In this document: piece after piece, positions 12,465 to 25,424 of the stretch
Position numbering within the stretch: the first letter of the stretch is position 1
Layout of the letters: each line of letters starts with the position of its first letter
Assembly: GCA_947044365.1 (NCBI GenBank)
Contig: OX345636.1
Location: 35,655,212 to 35,719,211 of the forward strand
Length of the DNA: 64,000 nt
DNA from: Petrosia ficiformis
Lineage: Eukaryota > Porifera > Demospongiae > Haplosclerida > Petrosiidae
Direction: 5' to 3'
Program-made: the position numbers and the translations under genes
Notes under the pieces: model-generated
What the model was told of the DNA's origin: nothing
What the model saw: the letters and a program-made list of their open reading frames with translations, nothing else
The model's database searches: none

Positions 12465-14460
12465 GAGAAGAATCTTGTCATGATTCTGACATGATTCATG
12501 TCAATATTCTGACATGATTCTTGTCAAGATTCTGACATGATTTTTGTCAAAATTCTGACATGATTCTTGTCAAGATTCTGACATGATTCTTGTCAAGAAT
12601 TTTGTCAGTGCCTTGTTTCCAAGAATTACCCAAGATTCAGACAAGATTCTTGTCAAGATTGTGACATATTTCTTTTCAAAAATCTTGACAAGAATCTTGT
12701 CAGTGTCTTGCTAGCAAGAATTACCCAAGATTATGACAAGAATCTTGTCAAGATTCTGACATGATTCTTGTCAAGAATCTTGTCAGTGTTCTGCTAGGAA
12801 GAATTACCCCAGATTCTGAGAAGAATCTTGTCATGATTCTGACAGGATTCATGTCAATATTCTGACATGATTCTTGTCAAGATTCTGACATGATTCTTGT
12901 CAAATTTCTGACATGATTCTTGTCAAGATTCTGACATGATTCTTGTCAAGAATCTTGTCAGTGTCTTGCTAGCAAGAATTACCCCAGATTCTGAGAAGAA
13001 TCTTGTCATGATTCTGACAGGATTCATGTCAATATTCTGACATGATTCTTGTCAAGATTCTGACATGATTCTTGTCAAATTTCTGACATGATTCTTGTCA
13101 AGATTCTGACATGATTCTTGTCAAGAATCTTGTCAGTGCCTTGCTTCCAAGAATTACCCAAGATTCAGACAAGATTCTTGTCAAGATTCTGACATATTTC
13201 TTTTCAAAAATCTTGACATGAATCATGTCAGAATCTTGACAAGAATCATGTCAGAATCTTGGCAAGAATCATGTCAGAATCTTGGCAAGAATCATGTCAG
13301 TCTCTTGACAAGATTCTTGTCAGAATCTTGACAAAAATCTTGTCAGAAACATGACAAGATTCTTGTCAGAATCTTGTCAAGATTCTTGACAAGATTCTTG
13401 TCATAATCTTGGGTAATTCTTTCTAGCAAAACACTTGTCAAGAATCTTGTCAGTGTCTTGCTAGCAAAAATTACCAACGATTATGACAAAAATCTTGTCA
13501 AGAATCTTGTCAAGATTCTGACAAGAATCTTGTCAGAATCATGACAAGATTCTTGTCAGAATCTTGTCAATATTCTGACAAGAATCATGTCATGATTCTG
13601 ACAAGATTCTTGACAAGATTCTGACATGATTCATGTCAATATTCTGACATGATTCTTGTCAAGATTCTGACATGATTCTTGTCAAATTTCTGACATGATT
13701 CTTGTCAAGATTCTGACATGATTCTTGTCAAGAATCTTGTCAGTGCCTTGCTTCCAAGAATTACCCAAGATTCAGACAAGATTCTTGTCAAGATTCTGAC
13801 ATATTTCTTTTCAAAAATCTTGACATGAATCATGTCAGAATCTTGACAAGAATCATGTCAGTCTCTTGACAAGATTCTTGTCAGAATCTTGACAAAAATC
13901 TTGACAAGATCTTGGGTAATTCTGGCAAGCAAGAAACTGACAAGAGTCTTGAAAAGATTCTTGACAAGAAACTTGGGTAATTCTTGTAAAGAATCTTGGG
14001 TAATTCTTGTCAAGAATCTTGAGTAAATATTGCAAGAAAGATTATGATGACATTCTTGACAAAATTCTTGACAAGAATCCTGTCAGTCTCTTGAATACTT
14101 CTTGCAAGGAAGATTCTGACATGATTGTTATGAAGATTCTGACATGATTCTTGTCAAGAATTTTTTCAGTGTCTTGCTAGCAAGAATTACCCAAAATTAT
14201 GACAAGATTCTTGTCAGAATCTTGACATGATTCTTGTCAAGAATCATGTCTGAATTTTGAGTAATTCTTACAAGCAAGATACTAACGAGGTCTGTCTGAC
14301 AAGATTCTTCAAGAATAATGCCAAAGACTTGGGCAATTCATGTGAAGGTCAGTCTGGCATGATTCTTGATAAGACTCAAGCCAGAGACATGGGAAATTTA
14401 TGTGAAGGTCAGTCTGGCATGAATCTTGATAAGACTCATGCCAGATCTAGCAAGTACCTT
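12465..14460. repeat. Self-complementary short-unit satellite array
   Basis: About 2 kb built from variants of GACATGATTCTTGTCAAGA and its complement. Almost every stretch can pair with its neighbours. Higher-order blocks are visible: a segment containing CTTGCTAGCAAGAATTACCC or CTTGCTTCCAAGAATTACCC recurs at about 12605, 12710, 12790, 12965, 13140 and 13745. The array lies upstream (5') of the recognisable channel exons. Open frames inside it are repeat translations, not genes. Confidence 0.95.
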
Positions 14461-14932
14461 GCAAAATCTTGTCTCATTTTCATATAAGACCCCAACAAGA
14501 TTCATCTACAGATACTTGCATACATCATGCAAAGTTTTTTGTCAAGAGCTTGGCAAGTCTTTCCAATAGAGAAAGGATTATTGGTAATTCAAAACAAATA
14601 GCTTTCTGTGGTCAAGGTGAACGAGAATGACGTTTAGGGTGACCTTAAGCAATAAGCAATGTGATTGATGCACAGCTTTGCTTATACTGGAACAAACTGA
14701 TATATAAAATTATATGTACACTGTAGCATCTGGTTCTCTCAGTATGGGTTTGGTGTGTAAAACTAATGAACAATATGACCACACCATAAATTACTAGTCT
14801 AGCATTGCAAAACCAAATATAATAGGGTCTGGGGATAAGCTATAGTACTGTGGCTTCGATATTCATTGTCCAGTTAAATAAAGTTCATAATTATTGGTAT
14901 TAATGAAACATATTTAGACTATATTTACTTAC

Positions 14933-15110
14933 ACAGTAGTTGCATCCCTCTGAAAACTACTATTAGTTAACAGTCGAATTTCTTCTCCTGAATTCAGAAT
15001 TATGTAAGATTTTGCAAAAACCACTTTCTTCCCTCGATCAATATTTGTTTGTCCCCATTTGATTTTCATATGTATTCTCTTCTTTTTGTGGGAATATCTT
15101 TGCAGCTACA
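14933..15110 (-). CDS. Possible orphan exon
   Basis: On the minus strand an acceptor-like TTGTAG precedes an open stretch of ~59 codons that ends at a donor (ACTGT|GTAAGT). The composition is coding-like (mixed charged and hydrophobic; includes the motif KWGQTN). It could be an upstream exon of the channel gene, but its phase does not join directly to exon 12274-12161. I do not recognise a family. Confidence 0.28.
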
Positions 15111-15790
15111 ATCACTGGGAGTTGAGCTAACTCTCTATAAACCTCAATAGCTGAATGATTCCATGAGTGTTTTATTCTAAATAAAGCGATGTATCAAGGT
15201 TCTACTAGGGGGAGGGGTAGATGAAACTCCAATCGGTTTCTAGATTTGCCAGCTTCTTGCTGCATACAATCTGGTTCAATTCTGTATCTTTTCGAAGCCA
15301 CACCCACCCAGGGGTATAATTATTGGGCCTAAATGTTTTCACTGATAGTTTATTTTCAGAAACAAAGCTAAACACACCTTTCGGGTGGTGGAGGGGGCGG
15401 TAGGCGGGAAACCCTGGCAGGGTAACTGTAGTTGCTGTCTGAGAAAGATCGGAGTTTGATAGTGTCTAGAAAGGTAGATTTTATGGTTTCAGGGAAAAGC
15501 TACAGAATTCAGCTTTCTTCAGCCTCTTGTAACTATAAAAGTAAAATGAATTTTCAGAAAACGGCTCTATTTGTTTTCTCAAAATGCATTGTACTTGGTG
15601 CACGCCATTATTGGTGGGCGTGGCTTTCTTGGTTTTGTACTTATTGCGATTGCAAAAATGGACATTTTTCCAACACTCTTTGTCTTCCAGACAAATATAA
15701 AGATCATAAGAAGATATGAAGGTTGCTATTACACCAGGTTAGAGTTATATTATATAATATTCTATTTTGAAAGTGATTGGAGTTGCATCC
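15111..15790. other. No gene recognised
   Basis: Two overlapping open frames of fewer than 100 codons occur here but have no family resemblance or splice context. Confidence 0.45.
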
Positions 15791-16170
15791 GCCCACTCCC
15801 TAGTACTACCTTAAGGTCATCAAATTGAGGCTTCGGATCAATCATCGGGACGTGGATATATTGCAGCTCGTCCCAGCCACACCCACTAGTTGAGCTAAGC
15901 AGCAGATGTACCTCAATGGTTGTGTGATTGTGTCACCTCGTATTTCTCTTCACTGATCTCTTGTTCTTCACTGTGTTGCAGAATGGAATATTAACAAGGA
16001 AAGAATAATGGTAGTTTCTAAGTTGAGAAACTTTAATTTGCTGCTTTGTTATACAGGATTCTACCCTGATTTAAAGGTACATTATATTCAATATTTAATG
16101 TAGTTATCATCAAGCTGTGTAATGCATTAGCACATTAGACATTAGTATCTATAGTGATCAGATCTAAAGA
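15791..16170 (+). repeat. Leader of composite satellite element, copy a
   Basis: Matches about 50800-51160. Shared blocks include GGATCAATCATCGGGACGTG, CAGCTCGTCCCAGCCAC, TCGTATTTCTCTTCACTGAT and TAATCATCAAGCTGTGTAA-like text. In both places it directly precedes the ~180-bp satellite, so leader and satellite form one repeat unit. Confidence 0.85.
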
Positions 16171-19075
16171 TCTTTTAATTTGTAAACTAAACTTAAAGTG
16201 AAACTAAACAGATTTTTGCTAGTTTCTATGTCCATTGATCCCTAACTGGATTTCCTTTTAAATGTGCATTATACTGAAAAACTCATTTAATTATGTGTCT
16301 GTCCAAGCCCTGTTGTTCTCTGTATAATAGACTGGTGACAGTATTTAATAGTGTCAGAAAATAAGGATCTTTGGTAGTTTCTGTAATGAAGCTAATGATC
16401 TTTCCAAGTTTGTATATTCCAATCATCCCCTCACTGAATTAGCTTTTAAGTGTGCATTATACTAAATAATTACATAATGCTTACCCCAGCCCTGTTATTC
16501 ACTATATCTCGACTGGTCACAGTATTTAAAGCGACGAAAGCTAAGGATCTTTGACAGTTGCTAATAGCAACAGAAGATAAATTTTTGGTAATGAAGCTAA
16601 GGATCTTTGCTAGTTTCTATATTCCAATCATCCATAACTTCGTTAGCTTTTAAGTGTGCATTATATTGAATAATTACATAAGTTTCTCCAAGCCTTGTTG
16701 TTCACATGTATAATGGACTGGTGACAGTAATTAATAGTGATGGAAAGTAAGGATCTTGGGTAATAAAGCTAGGATCTTTAATAGTTTCTACATAATTATT
16801 CTAATCAACCCTAACTTCATTAGCCCTGTTGATAACACGTATAATAGACTGGTGACAGTATTTAATAATCACAGAAAATACGGATCTTTAGTAATTTAAC
16901 TTATGAATCCAAAAAGGGTGCATTATACTATTTCATTGTATGTTTCTCCAAGCCCTGTTGTTTTCTGTACCTTTGACTGGTGATAGTATTTAATAACAAC
17001 GGAAGATAATGATCTTTGGTAATTAAGCTAAGGATCTTTGCTAGTTTGTATGTTCCAATCATCCATAACTGGATTTCCTGTTGTTCTCTGTATAATAGAC
17101 TGGCGACAGTATTTAATAGTGTCAGAAAATAAGGATCTTTAGTAATTTAACTTATGAATCCAAAAAGGGTGCATTATACTATTTCATTGTATGTTTCTCC
17201 AAGCCCTGTTGTTTTCTGTACCTTCGACTGGTGATAGTATTTAATAACAACGGAAGATAGTGATCTTTGGTAATGAAGCTAAGGATCTTTGCTAGTTTGT
17301 ATGTTCCAATCATCCATAATTGGATTTCCTTTTAAAGGTGCATTATGGTGAATAACTCTATTTAATTGTATACGTCTCCACGCCCTGTTGTTCACTGTAT
17401 CTCGACTGGTCACAGTATTTAAAGCGACGCATTTTTGATAATGAAGCCAAGGATCTTTGCTAGTTTTTATGTTCTAATCTTCCCTAATTTGGATTTCATT
17501 TTAAAGGTGAATTATACTGAATAACTCCATTTAATTGTATGTGTCTCCAACCCCTATTGTTCACTGTATCTTTGACTGGTGACAGTATTTAATAGTGATG
17601 GCACATAAGGATTTTTGGTAATGAACCTAAGGATATTTACTAGTTTCTATATTCCAATCATCCTTAATGTGAATTTGGTATGTGATACTCAATAATTACA
17701 TGTAATTGCATGTGTTTTCAACTCCTTTTTTTCACCATAAAACAAAAAAACAGAAATTAAGGATCTTTGGTAGTTAATTTAAGTAACAAAGATAAGGAGG
17801 ATCTTTGATCATTTCCATATTCCAATCATCCATAACTTCATTAGCTTTTAAGTGTGCATTATACAGAATAGTCACATTTAATTTTTGTTGTTCACATGTA
17901 TATATGATAGACTGGTGACAGTATTTAATAGTGAAAGAAAGTAAGGATCTTTGGTATTGAAGCTAAGGATCTTTGATAATTTTTACATATTCCAATCAAC
18001 CATGACTTCATTAGCCTTGTTGGTAACATGTATAATGGACTGGTGACAGTGTTTAATAATGACAGACAAGTAAGGATATTTGGTAGTTTAAGTAATGAAG
18101 CTAAGGATCCTTACTAATTTCTATGATCCAATGATCCCTAACTTGATTTTCTTTGCTAGTTTTTATGTTCTAATCATCCCTAATATTGATTTCATTTTAA
18201 AGGTGAATTATACTGAATAACTCCATTTAATTGTGTGTCTCTCCAAGCCCAATTGTTCATTGTATAATAGACTGGTAATAGTATTTAATAGTGATGGAAG
18301 ATAAGTATCTTTAGTAATGAAGCTAAGGATCTTTGCTAGTTTCTAGGTTCTAATCATCCCTAATTGGATTTCATTTTAAAGGTGAATTATAGTGAATAAT
18401 TACAATTTATATGTGTCTCTCCAAGCCCAATTGTTCACTGTATAATAGACTGGTAATAGTATTTAATAGTGATGGAAGATAAGTATCTTTAGTAATGAAG
18501 CTAAGGATCTTTGCTTGTTTCTATGTTCTAATCATCCCTAATTGGATTTCATTTTAATAACTCCATTTAATTGTGTGTCTCTCCAAGCCCAATTGTTCAC
18601 TGTATAATAGACTGGTAATAGTATTTAATAGTGATGGAAGATAAGTATCTTTAGTAATGAAGCTAAGGATCTTTCCTAGTTTTTAGGTTTTAATCATCCC
18701 TAATTGGATTTCATTTTAAAGGTGAATTATACTGAATAACTCCATTTAATTGTGTGTCTCTCCAAGCCCAATTGTTCATTGTATAATAGACTGGTAATAG
18801 TATTTAATAGTGATGGAAGATAAGTATCTTTAGTAATGAAGCTAAGGATCTTTGCTAGTTTCTAGGTTCTAATCATCCCTAATTGGATTTCATTTTAAAG
18901 GTGAATTATAATGAATAATTACAATTTATATGTGTCTCTCCAAGCCCAATTGTTCACTGTATCATAGACTGGTAATAGTATTTAATAGTGATGGAAAATA
19001 AGGATCGTTGGTAATGAAGCTAAGGATCTTTGCTAGTTTCTATGTTTTAATCATCCCTAATTGGATTTCATTATT
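16171..19075 (+). repeat. ~180-bp satellite array, copy a
   Basis: Roughly 15 diverged tandem units. Each contains GTATAATAGACTGGTGACAG (or variant), AGTATTTAATAGTGA, GGATCTTTGGTAATGAAGCT, GGATCTTTGCTAGTTTCTAT and CAATCATCCCTAAnTGGATT. Units at about 18150-19000 are most alike, suggesting recent local amplification. Non-coding. Confidence 0.95.
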
Positions 19076-19744
19076 TTTACTCCAGTCCAGAAGACATTAA
19101 TTTTCTTTTTTAGTTTTTCATTTCACTATTTCATTATTTTTCTTCATTTCAGTTTTTTTCTTTATACACTACTTACACAATATTATTAATTTTATTCCTC
19201 AATAATTAATAATTGTAATAACACTACTCTCTCTACACTATTTTTCTTACATGTTACATGTATTATTCTACACCATTTCTTTACTATTCTTTTTGTGTTT
19301 CACTATTTTTTAAATATTTATTTATACATAAACAATGTTACATAATGTCTTTGAAACTCTATATGTTATATAAAGTCTAGAAAGAGAATACAACAACATA
19401 ATTATTTATAGTTTTTAAAGGGTCTGTGCAATGATTTTCCTTTTCTTATCGTATAGAAACTTGTTAGATTTGAAGAGATCACTTTCATAGAAGGAGGCCA
19501 GACTGTGAAGATTGATTTGACATGCCTGTTGACACAATACATTTGCATCATACATTGATGTTTAATATTATGTTACTATAGTATTTAAGTACAGCCAACT
19601 CTCATATACAAAGTATATGTATTCTATATAGTGCATGCATAAGTCAATAAAAGGTTAACGTTTCGTGTTTTTAGTATGACTGTAGTACGAAACGGATCAC
19701 ACCATTCTATTAACGTTGCGTAAAAACGTTTAAATAATTTAATT

Positions 19745-19746
<2 letters not shown>
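19076..19746. other. AT-rich, nothing recognised
   Basis: T-rich sequence between the satellite array and the LINE tail. No exon or repeat identified. Confidence 0.5.
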
Positions 19747-19783
<37 letters not shown>

Positions 19784-20330
19784 AACTTTATTTCAACAGG
19801 GTAAATAACCTCATCTCTATAGCTGATTTTCAGGAAAGCCCTGCATGTACAATACAGAACGAACAACCATACAACAAAGTAAAGGAAAAGAAAAGAAAAA
19901 ACAATATTGTATACAAAAGGTAAAAGGGAAAGAAACCCTATTTATACAGTAAAGCAATACCAAAACAATAGAATAGAAAATAAATTCAAGCAAAATACAA
20001 GTGTAGGCTAACGGTATAGCACTTTCTTACATGCTTCTAATGGTTTAGTTTCAGTCAATGATCTTATGCGTGGCGAGAGCGAATTCCAATGTTTTGCGGT
20101 TAAGTATTCAAACGACTGCTTATAGCATTCTGTTCTTGGCCTATCCAAGCAAACTTTGGCAGAGGATGATGCTCTGGTTTGTTTTTCGCTCGCTTCGGAG
20201 ATAAGTTGAAACTTGCCACGAAGGTATTTTGGTTTTGCTCCATAAATGCACTTATGTGCTACTGTGAGTGCATGAAGTTTCCTTCTCTGGGCTAAAGTAA
20301 GTTTTTGTCTCAAACTAGTCCTTTTTGTTA
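19747..20330 (-). mobile_element. 5'-truncated non-LTR retrotransposon (LINE) tail
   Basis: The minus-strand open frame ends at 20008 and encodes the C-terminal tail typical of LINE ORF2 proteins: a basic RRKLHAL block, then a conserved WNSLSPRIRSL motif. Downstream on the same strand a ~250-bp 3' region ends in a tetranucleotide tail, (GATA)n on the plus strand at 19747-19786. The reverse transcriptase and endonuclease regions are missing, as in 5'-truncated copies. The exact 5' junction is uncertain. Confidence 0.75.
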
Positions 20331-21058
20331 TTAATCATTGCTTAAAATGTGGGCATGGCTAACGAGCCAACGGCCAAGATTTTACTGTTAGAATCTTTTA
20401 GAACAATTCAGATCTAAACAAAGTTGATATTCCAGAAGGTTAAGGCTTTGTACAACTTCGTCTGCAGTCACAGTTCTTTATTCCATGTAGAAATAGCAAA
20501 ACGATTGTTTTGACATAGATGGGTGTGACCGCTAAAGACGGTTCGGTCGGAGTTGTATCAGATTTTCCTGCCTTCATTGATGTTAGGAAAGGCTTGAAGC
20601 TTGCTTCAAAGTTAGCATAAGGACCGGTGAGTATGTAGACAACTCCTCCAGTTCAGTTTAACAAACGTGAAGTTTCAGTTTTCTTGGTGCTTCAATTTTT
20701 CCGTTAATTAAATAAACCGTTACGTATACCGTTTATACGATCATTTCAACTGGATTTTGTCCGAGATTTTGCGTACTATGGGAACGTGGAACGTGTGCAG
20801 TACAAACAAAGGAACGTTAACTTTTTTTTGACTTATACTGTACATGTACATATAAAAAATACAATGTAGATAGATAAGATACATGTACATGAATAGTACC
20901 AGGAGCCCATAAAACGAGAGAGTTTTATGGGCTCCTGATAATACTTAATGTAAGTATGTAAAGAGGACAAAAAAGGGTTGAAGGCACATGTAGGCATATG
21001 TACATATAGGCATATGTACATATACATATAATACATGTAACAGCTTGACATATCTTCT
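20331..21058. other. No gene; one perfect hairpin
   Basis: No exon recognised. A near-perfect inverted repeat lies at 20896-20937 (CAGGAGCCCATAAAAC and complement, 6-bp loop). Several ACATGTACAT runs occur near 20870-21030. Confidence 0.55.
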
Positions 21059-22848
21059 CTACAAACTCATCCCAGATTCTTCTAATATCTCCTGTTCTTT
21101 ACAATTATATGCCATCTGGTCACTAGCCAGCTGCTTCAAGATGAATAGGAGCAACTCGTTGTTATCTCTCTTGTATGCCAAGTAACGAGCAAAGGCCTGC
21201 AATAAATCAAAAAAAAGCAATCCCTTCTTTTTCACACACACACACACCTTTCTCATCATCTTCATCACAGCATACATGTACTTCTGTGTATCGATGAAAC
21301 TTTCTAGCATTACCCTGATCGGCATATTGACATCTTCATCCAACACATAATTTCTTAAATGCATTTTAGCATGTGCTTCCATTGTCCTGATAAGAGACTC
21401 AATGTGACGTACAGTAATAGGAATACTTTCAGTTCTCTGAAAGGAGGGAAGGTATAAAAATATAGAAAGAGAGAAAGAGATGGAAGGGAGGGAAGGAAGG
21501 TAAAACTAAGGGAAAAGAGAGAAACATCAGAGAGTGAGAAAGAAAGGAGACAGTAGGCAATATACATCTACATCTACACGTACATGTGTTCAGTTGTTTT
21601 AGTATGGCAATAATGACCACTTTTAGTTATAGTTATAACATGACTAGTTTATCACAATTTTAGTTATAGTTATAGGTACAGTTAATTAACTAAAATAATT
21701 TTAGGCTTACTAAAAGGGATTTAGTTTTAGTTAACTAAATAGAAGTGCCATCCATTAGTAGCCAATTTTTATTTTACCAAATTGGCAATAAAAATGGACT
21801 TTAAATTTACCATTGATTCCTTCCGTAATTCTGCATATAACTTAGACACTTTGTCCTAATCCATTTGGTGAAGTTTTGGATGAATCTTCTCTTTAGCATA
21901 AATATTTCCTAAAACATCCTGATAAAAAAATAAAATGATTTATCTCTAAAATGTGAGTGGCATAAAGTAATAGTTAGATAATAAATATTTTTAATACAAC
22001 ACAAACATAAAACAATTATACATGTACATGTATATACATGTACATGAAATATGAAGAGACTCATTACTTTTATTCAACAGATAGATAGAAAGAATAGTTC
22101 AGAAAACGTTTACACTTGAGTGTTTTTTCTCCTCATGTATAAATTTATATGACTTTGAACCATGTATAGTACAATAATGAGGCTTGAATCAATAGAATGA
22201 GGTTGAGACTGAGATCAACATAAATGTTATAGCTACTATCAGAGCACGTATGCATAGTACAAGAATGAGTCTTGAATCAATAGAATGAGGTTGAGACTGA
22301 GATCAACATAAATAGTTGCATTGTTATAGCTACTATCAGAGCATGTATGCATAGTACAAGAATGAGTCTTGAATCAATAGAATGGGGTTGAGACTGAGAT
22401 CAACATAAACATTGTTGCATTTATAGCTACTATCAGAGCATGTATGCATAGTACAAGGAATCAATAGAATGGGGTTGAGACTGAGATCAACATAAACATT
22501 GTTGCAGCATTTATAGCTACTATCAGAGAATGTATGCATAGTACAAGAATGAGACTTGAATCAATAGAATGAGACTTGAATCAATAGAATGGGGTTGAGA
22601 CTGAGATCAACATAAACATTGTTATAGCTACTATCAGAGCAGGGTTTACCTATACTTCTTTAAGGTCCAATTGAACTTGGAAAGACATTAGTACATACAT
22701 AATAAGGGGAACATGGTGTTACCTGAGGAAGAGGCTCAGCTGATGTTGTGTTTGGGATTTTATAAGTTTCAGTATCATATTCCATGTTGGTATTAGTTGG
22801 ATGATGATAAATATGACTATTCACTACAAATCTTGCCAACATTTCATC
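21059..22848 (-). pseudogene. MCM2: MCM2 C-terminal fragment with in-frame stop
   Basis: Four minus-strand exons with GT-AG borders and lengths divisible by three up to the last: 22848-22723, 21918-21811, 21436-21248 and 21197-21059. They match the end of the replicative helicase subunit MCM2: [83 protein letters not shown]2 is part of the MCM2-7 replication helicase. The ATPase (Walker) exons that should lie upstream are absent. Codon 21 of the 21918 exon is TAG (21858-21856) where MCM2 has Gln (MDQDKV). The C-terminus is short compared with other MCM2. Retained introns mean this is a segmental copy or a broken locus, not a processed pseudogene. Confidence 0.88.
22158..22640 (+). repeat. Tandem repeat, ~95-110-bp unit
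   Basis: About five copies of a unit containing GAATCAATAGAATGnGGTTG, AGACTGAGATCAACATAAA and GCTACTATCAGAGCAnGTAT. It lies within an intron of the MCM2 fragment. Units differ by small deletions. Confidence 0.93.
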
Positions 22849-22879
22849 CTGTAATAATTAATAAATAAACAAATATATT

Positions 22880-23245
22880 ATGCAATTAAATATACATGTA
22901 CATGTAAATTACATAAATGTACATGTATATAAATACACCACATAATGATACCTGCACATGTACAAGTACAATGTACAAACATGCACATACACAGACGTAC
23001 ATGTACCACACTAGATCTTTGTTTATGCTTCATGTGTACATGTACATTGTATATACTATTTACTATACTCAAACATACATACATGTACATGTACACAATA
23101 ATAATACATGTATTAAGTGTTCCTACATGTATCTTTCTTCCATGAGAGTACATGTATATGCAAATTAAACTATACGGATCTCTTGACGTTATGTACATAC
23201 AGTTGAAGATGTACATGTACATACATGTACATACAGTTGAACATA
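22880..23245. repeat. ACATGT-rich low-complexity tract
   Basis: Dense runs of TACATGTACATG and relatives, which are self-complementary. Open frames on both strands are artefacts of this composition. It lies upstream of the MCM2 fragment, where ATPase exons would be expected. Confidence 0.75.
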
Positions 23246-23264
23246 GATATATATACGCTCTTCA

Positions 23265-23400
23265 ATTGACCGAGCCCCCGGGAATGACACAACTTCCTTA
23301 ACTACGTATACAACGCATACTTGCGCAAGTGGACACAAGAATATACATTAAACCCCGTGGAAAGCAATCATAGGGATGGCCCCTACGGGCCATAAAAATG
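23265..23400 (+). repeat. Dispersed repeat R2
   Basis: ATTGACCGAGCCCCCGGGAA, CACAACTTCCTTAACTACG, CGCAAGTGGACACAAGA and ATAGGGATGGCCC...GGGCCATAA follow in the family order. Confidence 0.85.
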
Positions 23401-23822
23401 TTATATGGCAATATGAAAAGGAATATCATCTGCTAAACATTTTTAAGTTAGATGTGTCAGTATCAAAGTAGTGTGTATACTCTTGGCAAGCAACAAAAAC
23501 CCCAAACACGTTTAGAGACAAGCAGCAGACTAATACTTAATTATTAAATATTCATGAATTAGATATCCCTTTCTATAATATCAAGAAATTGGCCAGGCAC
23601 GTTATACAAAATCTATAATTATAATTATTAATGTCCAAAATTGTAAATGAGTATTTGTGTTACACAATTTAATGTGGTGTCTTCGTTTGTCATAATAATT
23701 ACTATTATCAAACATAATTACATTAGAACACTGTTCTTTGAACTTCTTCCAATACTGATTAGGAAATGCATGGTAAATTGTTCTGCAAACAACAGTTAAA
23801 ACACTCACACACAAACAAACTA

Positions 23823-25195
23823 ACCTAAATCATCCTTATTAACTGTTACAGGATTGAACGGCAGTCTTTGGGAGCTTACGTAGTAAGGGTGACCATATAT
23901 AGGCCAAGGTAGATAAGAGACATACCAGTAATTATCATAACAATGTGACTGTGGAGTCTCATATGACATTGTGTCAAAATGACGAAAACGTGAGAATGGA
24001 CTAAAAGGAATAAATTTCAAGCCAGTAGACTCAGTAAGGGATTTCGATGTAGAGTCAGGTAGAACAGCGGTCAAAAGGGCTTGTGGATTAAATTGATATA
24101 TGCTAGTTACTTTGAAACCAGCTGTTATATTACTAATAGTCATGGCTTTTTACAATTCATGTGAGAAAAGTTGTGAAAAAGAGAAGCGTGTAACTACTTT
24201 CCCAGGATTCTTTGTTATGTACTCACAATACTCTTGTCTCCAAAATTGCTTCAGTGGACCAAAGGGACGCTTGTCCAATGGTTGGGTTAAATGTGTTGTG
24301 TGCGGTGGCAGCACAAATAACAAAACCTCCTCTGAGCTGCCATATTGATGGTTGTGGGATTAAAATGAGATGAATGTCCATCCATAATGAGAAGTAGAGG
24401 ACACACTGGTGGTGCATATGGCAGAATATGATGAAGGAACCACTGCTCAAATAAATCTGAATCAATCCAGCCTATACTTGAAAGTCGATACATAGTATCT
24501 GGCATTTCGCCTAATGTCAACTCTACTTTGCAATCAAAAATTACCATTGGAGGAATTACATACCCACCAGCGTTGCAGCATGAAAGTACAGTGATCTGAG
24601 ACTTTTCTCCGCTGGTTGTAGCTACTGGATGTTTTTGACCCTTGCCAGCTATAATCTTAGGAGGTTCGGGATTCGGTTTCATCCATATTGAACAACTGAC
24701 AGGGTTTGTCCAATATATCATTTTTGACAAGTGTTTCATGTAACGCTTTTCTAAAATTTCAGGTCGACTAGATATTGATCTTATATAACTAACTTTCTCA
24801 GCTTTCTAAATTGTAATATTCTTATTTCTGTTTTTAAATGAAACCCACTATCCTTCAGAAATTATTGCATCTTTTTGTTTTTTATCCATTACTGTTAGCT
24901 TTACAATATGAAGTACTTGTTGCTTTGTTTTGGCACAGCCAATTGATGCACAGCGGACAATAAACCACAAAATCTCTTGTTCCTCATGGTCGGTTAAGTA
25001 TTTAGTGCAACCATTTTTGAGCCAAAAGGAACTTTCCCACATACTCTGTCTTGTAAAGTTGACATAGGAACACAATATTCTTCTGCTGCTTGTGTAATAG
25101 AAAGTTTATCATTTATCACACCAAGATAGGCACAGTGGAGATTCTCCTCTGACCAGTTCTTGTATTGAATGGGTTCACCAGTATCATAGAGCAAA
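23823..25195 (-). mobile_element. Pogo/Tigger-like transposase relic
   Basis: Minus-strand pieces in order: a Psq/CENP-B-like helix-turn-helix (ITQAAEEY, LQDRV; 25194-25000), a second DNA-binding part (25075-24848), and a DDE_1 domain (24739-24150). The DDE_1 domain carries ITVLSCCNAGGYVIPPM, GWID...FEQWFLHHILPYAP, the LLLIMDGHSSH aspartate and, after a frame change near 24335, LPPHTTH-TQPLD. A tail with a further stop runs to about 23823. Transposases of this family cut and paste DNA with a DD-D triad. At least two frame changes and a stop show it is dead. Terminal repeats were not found. Confidence 0.85.
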
Positions 25196-25424
25196 CTCTT
25201 AGATCAATGAAATCCTAACAAAAAGACCAGCCAAAAGGGCTATCGATAAATACCTTGAAAACAGGTCTATAATACAAAGTACACAATTAATTAACCAAAA
25301 ACCTATTTAAACTAAGATGTTCAGCCTGATTACTACACATACTTTGTCACCTTTTTGATTAGTTTCTGGAAGGTTCTTGTTTTTTCATTGGTTCTGTATC
25401 ATTAAACTTGTGATATCATACTTG

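Noticed and set aside
13853..14487. Short frames in the palindromic satellite (rich in repeated Ser-Cys-Gln-Asp)
   Set aside because: Direct translations of the repeat unit; not genes.
15432..15828. Two overlapping frames of 85-95 codons
   Set aside because: No recognisable domain, no splice context, adjacent to repeat material.
12465..19075. Regular repeats that might suggest a CRISPR array
   Set aside because: There are no constant repeats with unique spacers and no cas genes. Units are diverged tandem satellite in a eukaryotic context.
19624..19866. 80-codon minus-strand frame with repeated Leu-Ser-Ile-Tyr
   Set aside because: It reads through the GATA tail of the LINE fragment.
22878..23222. 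114-codon minus-strand open frame and overlapping plus-strand frames
   Set aside because: They translate ACATGT low-complexity DNA; no splice or family support.
23602..23814. Minus-strand frame downstream of the pogo-like relic
   Set aside because: No resemblance to the transposase and AT-rich; probably 3' flank.
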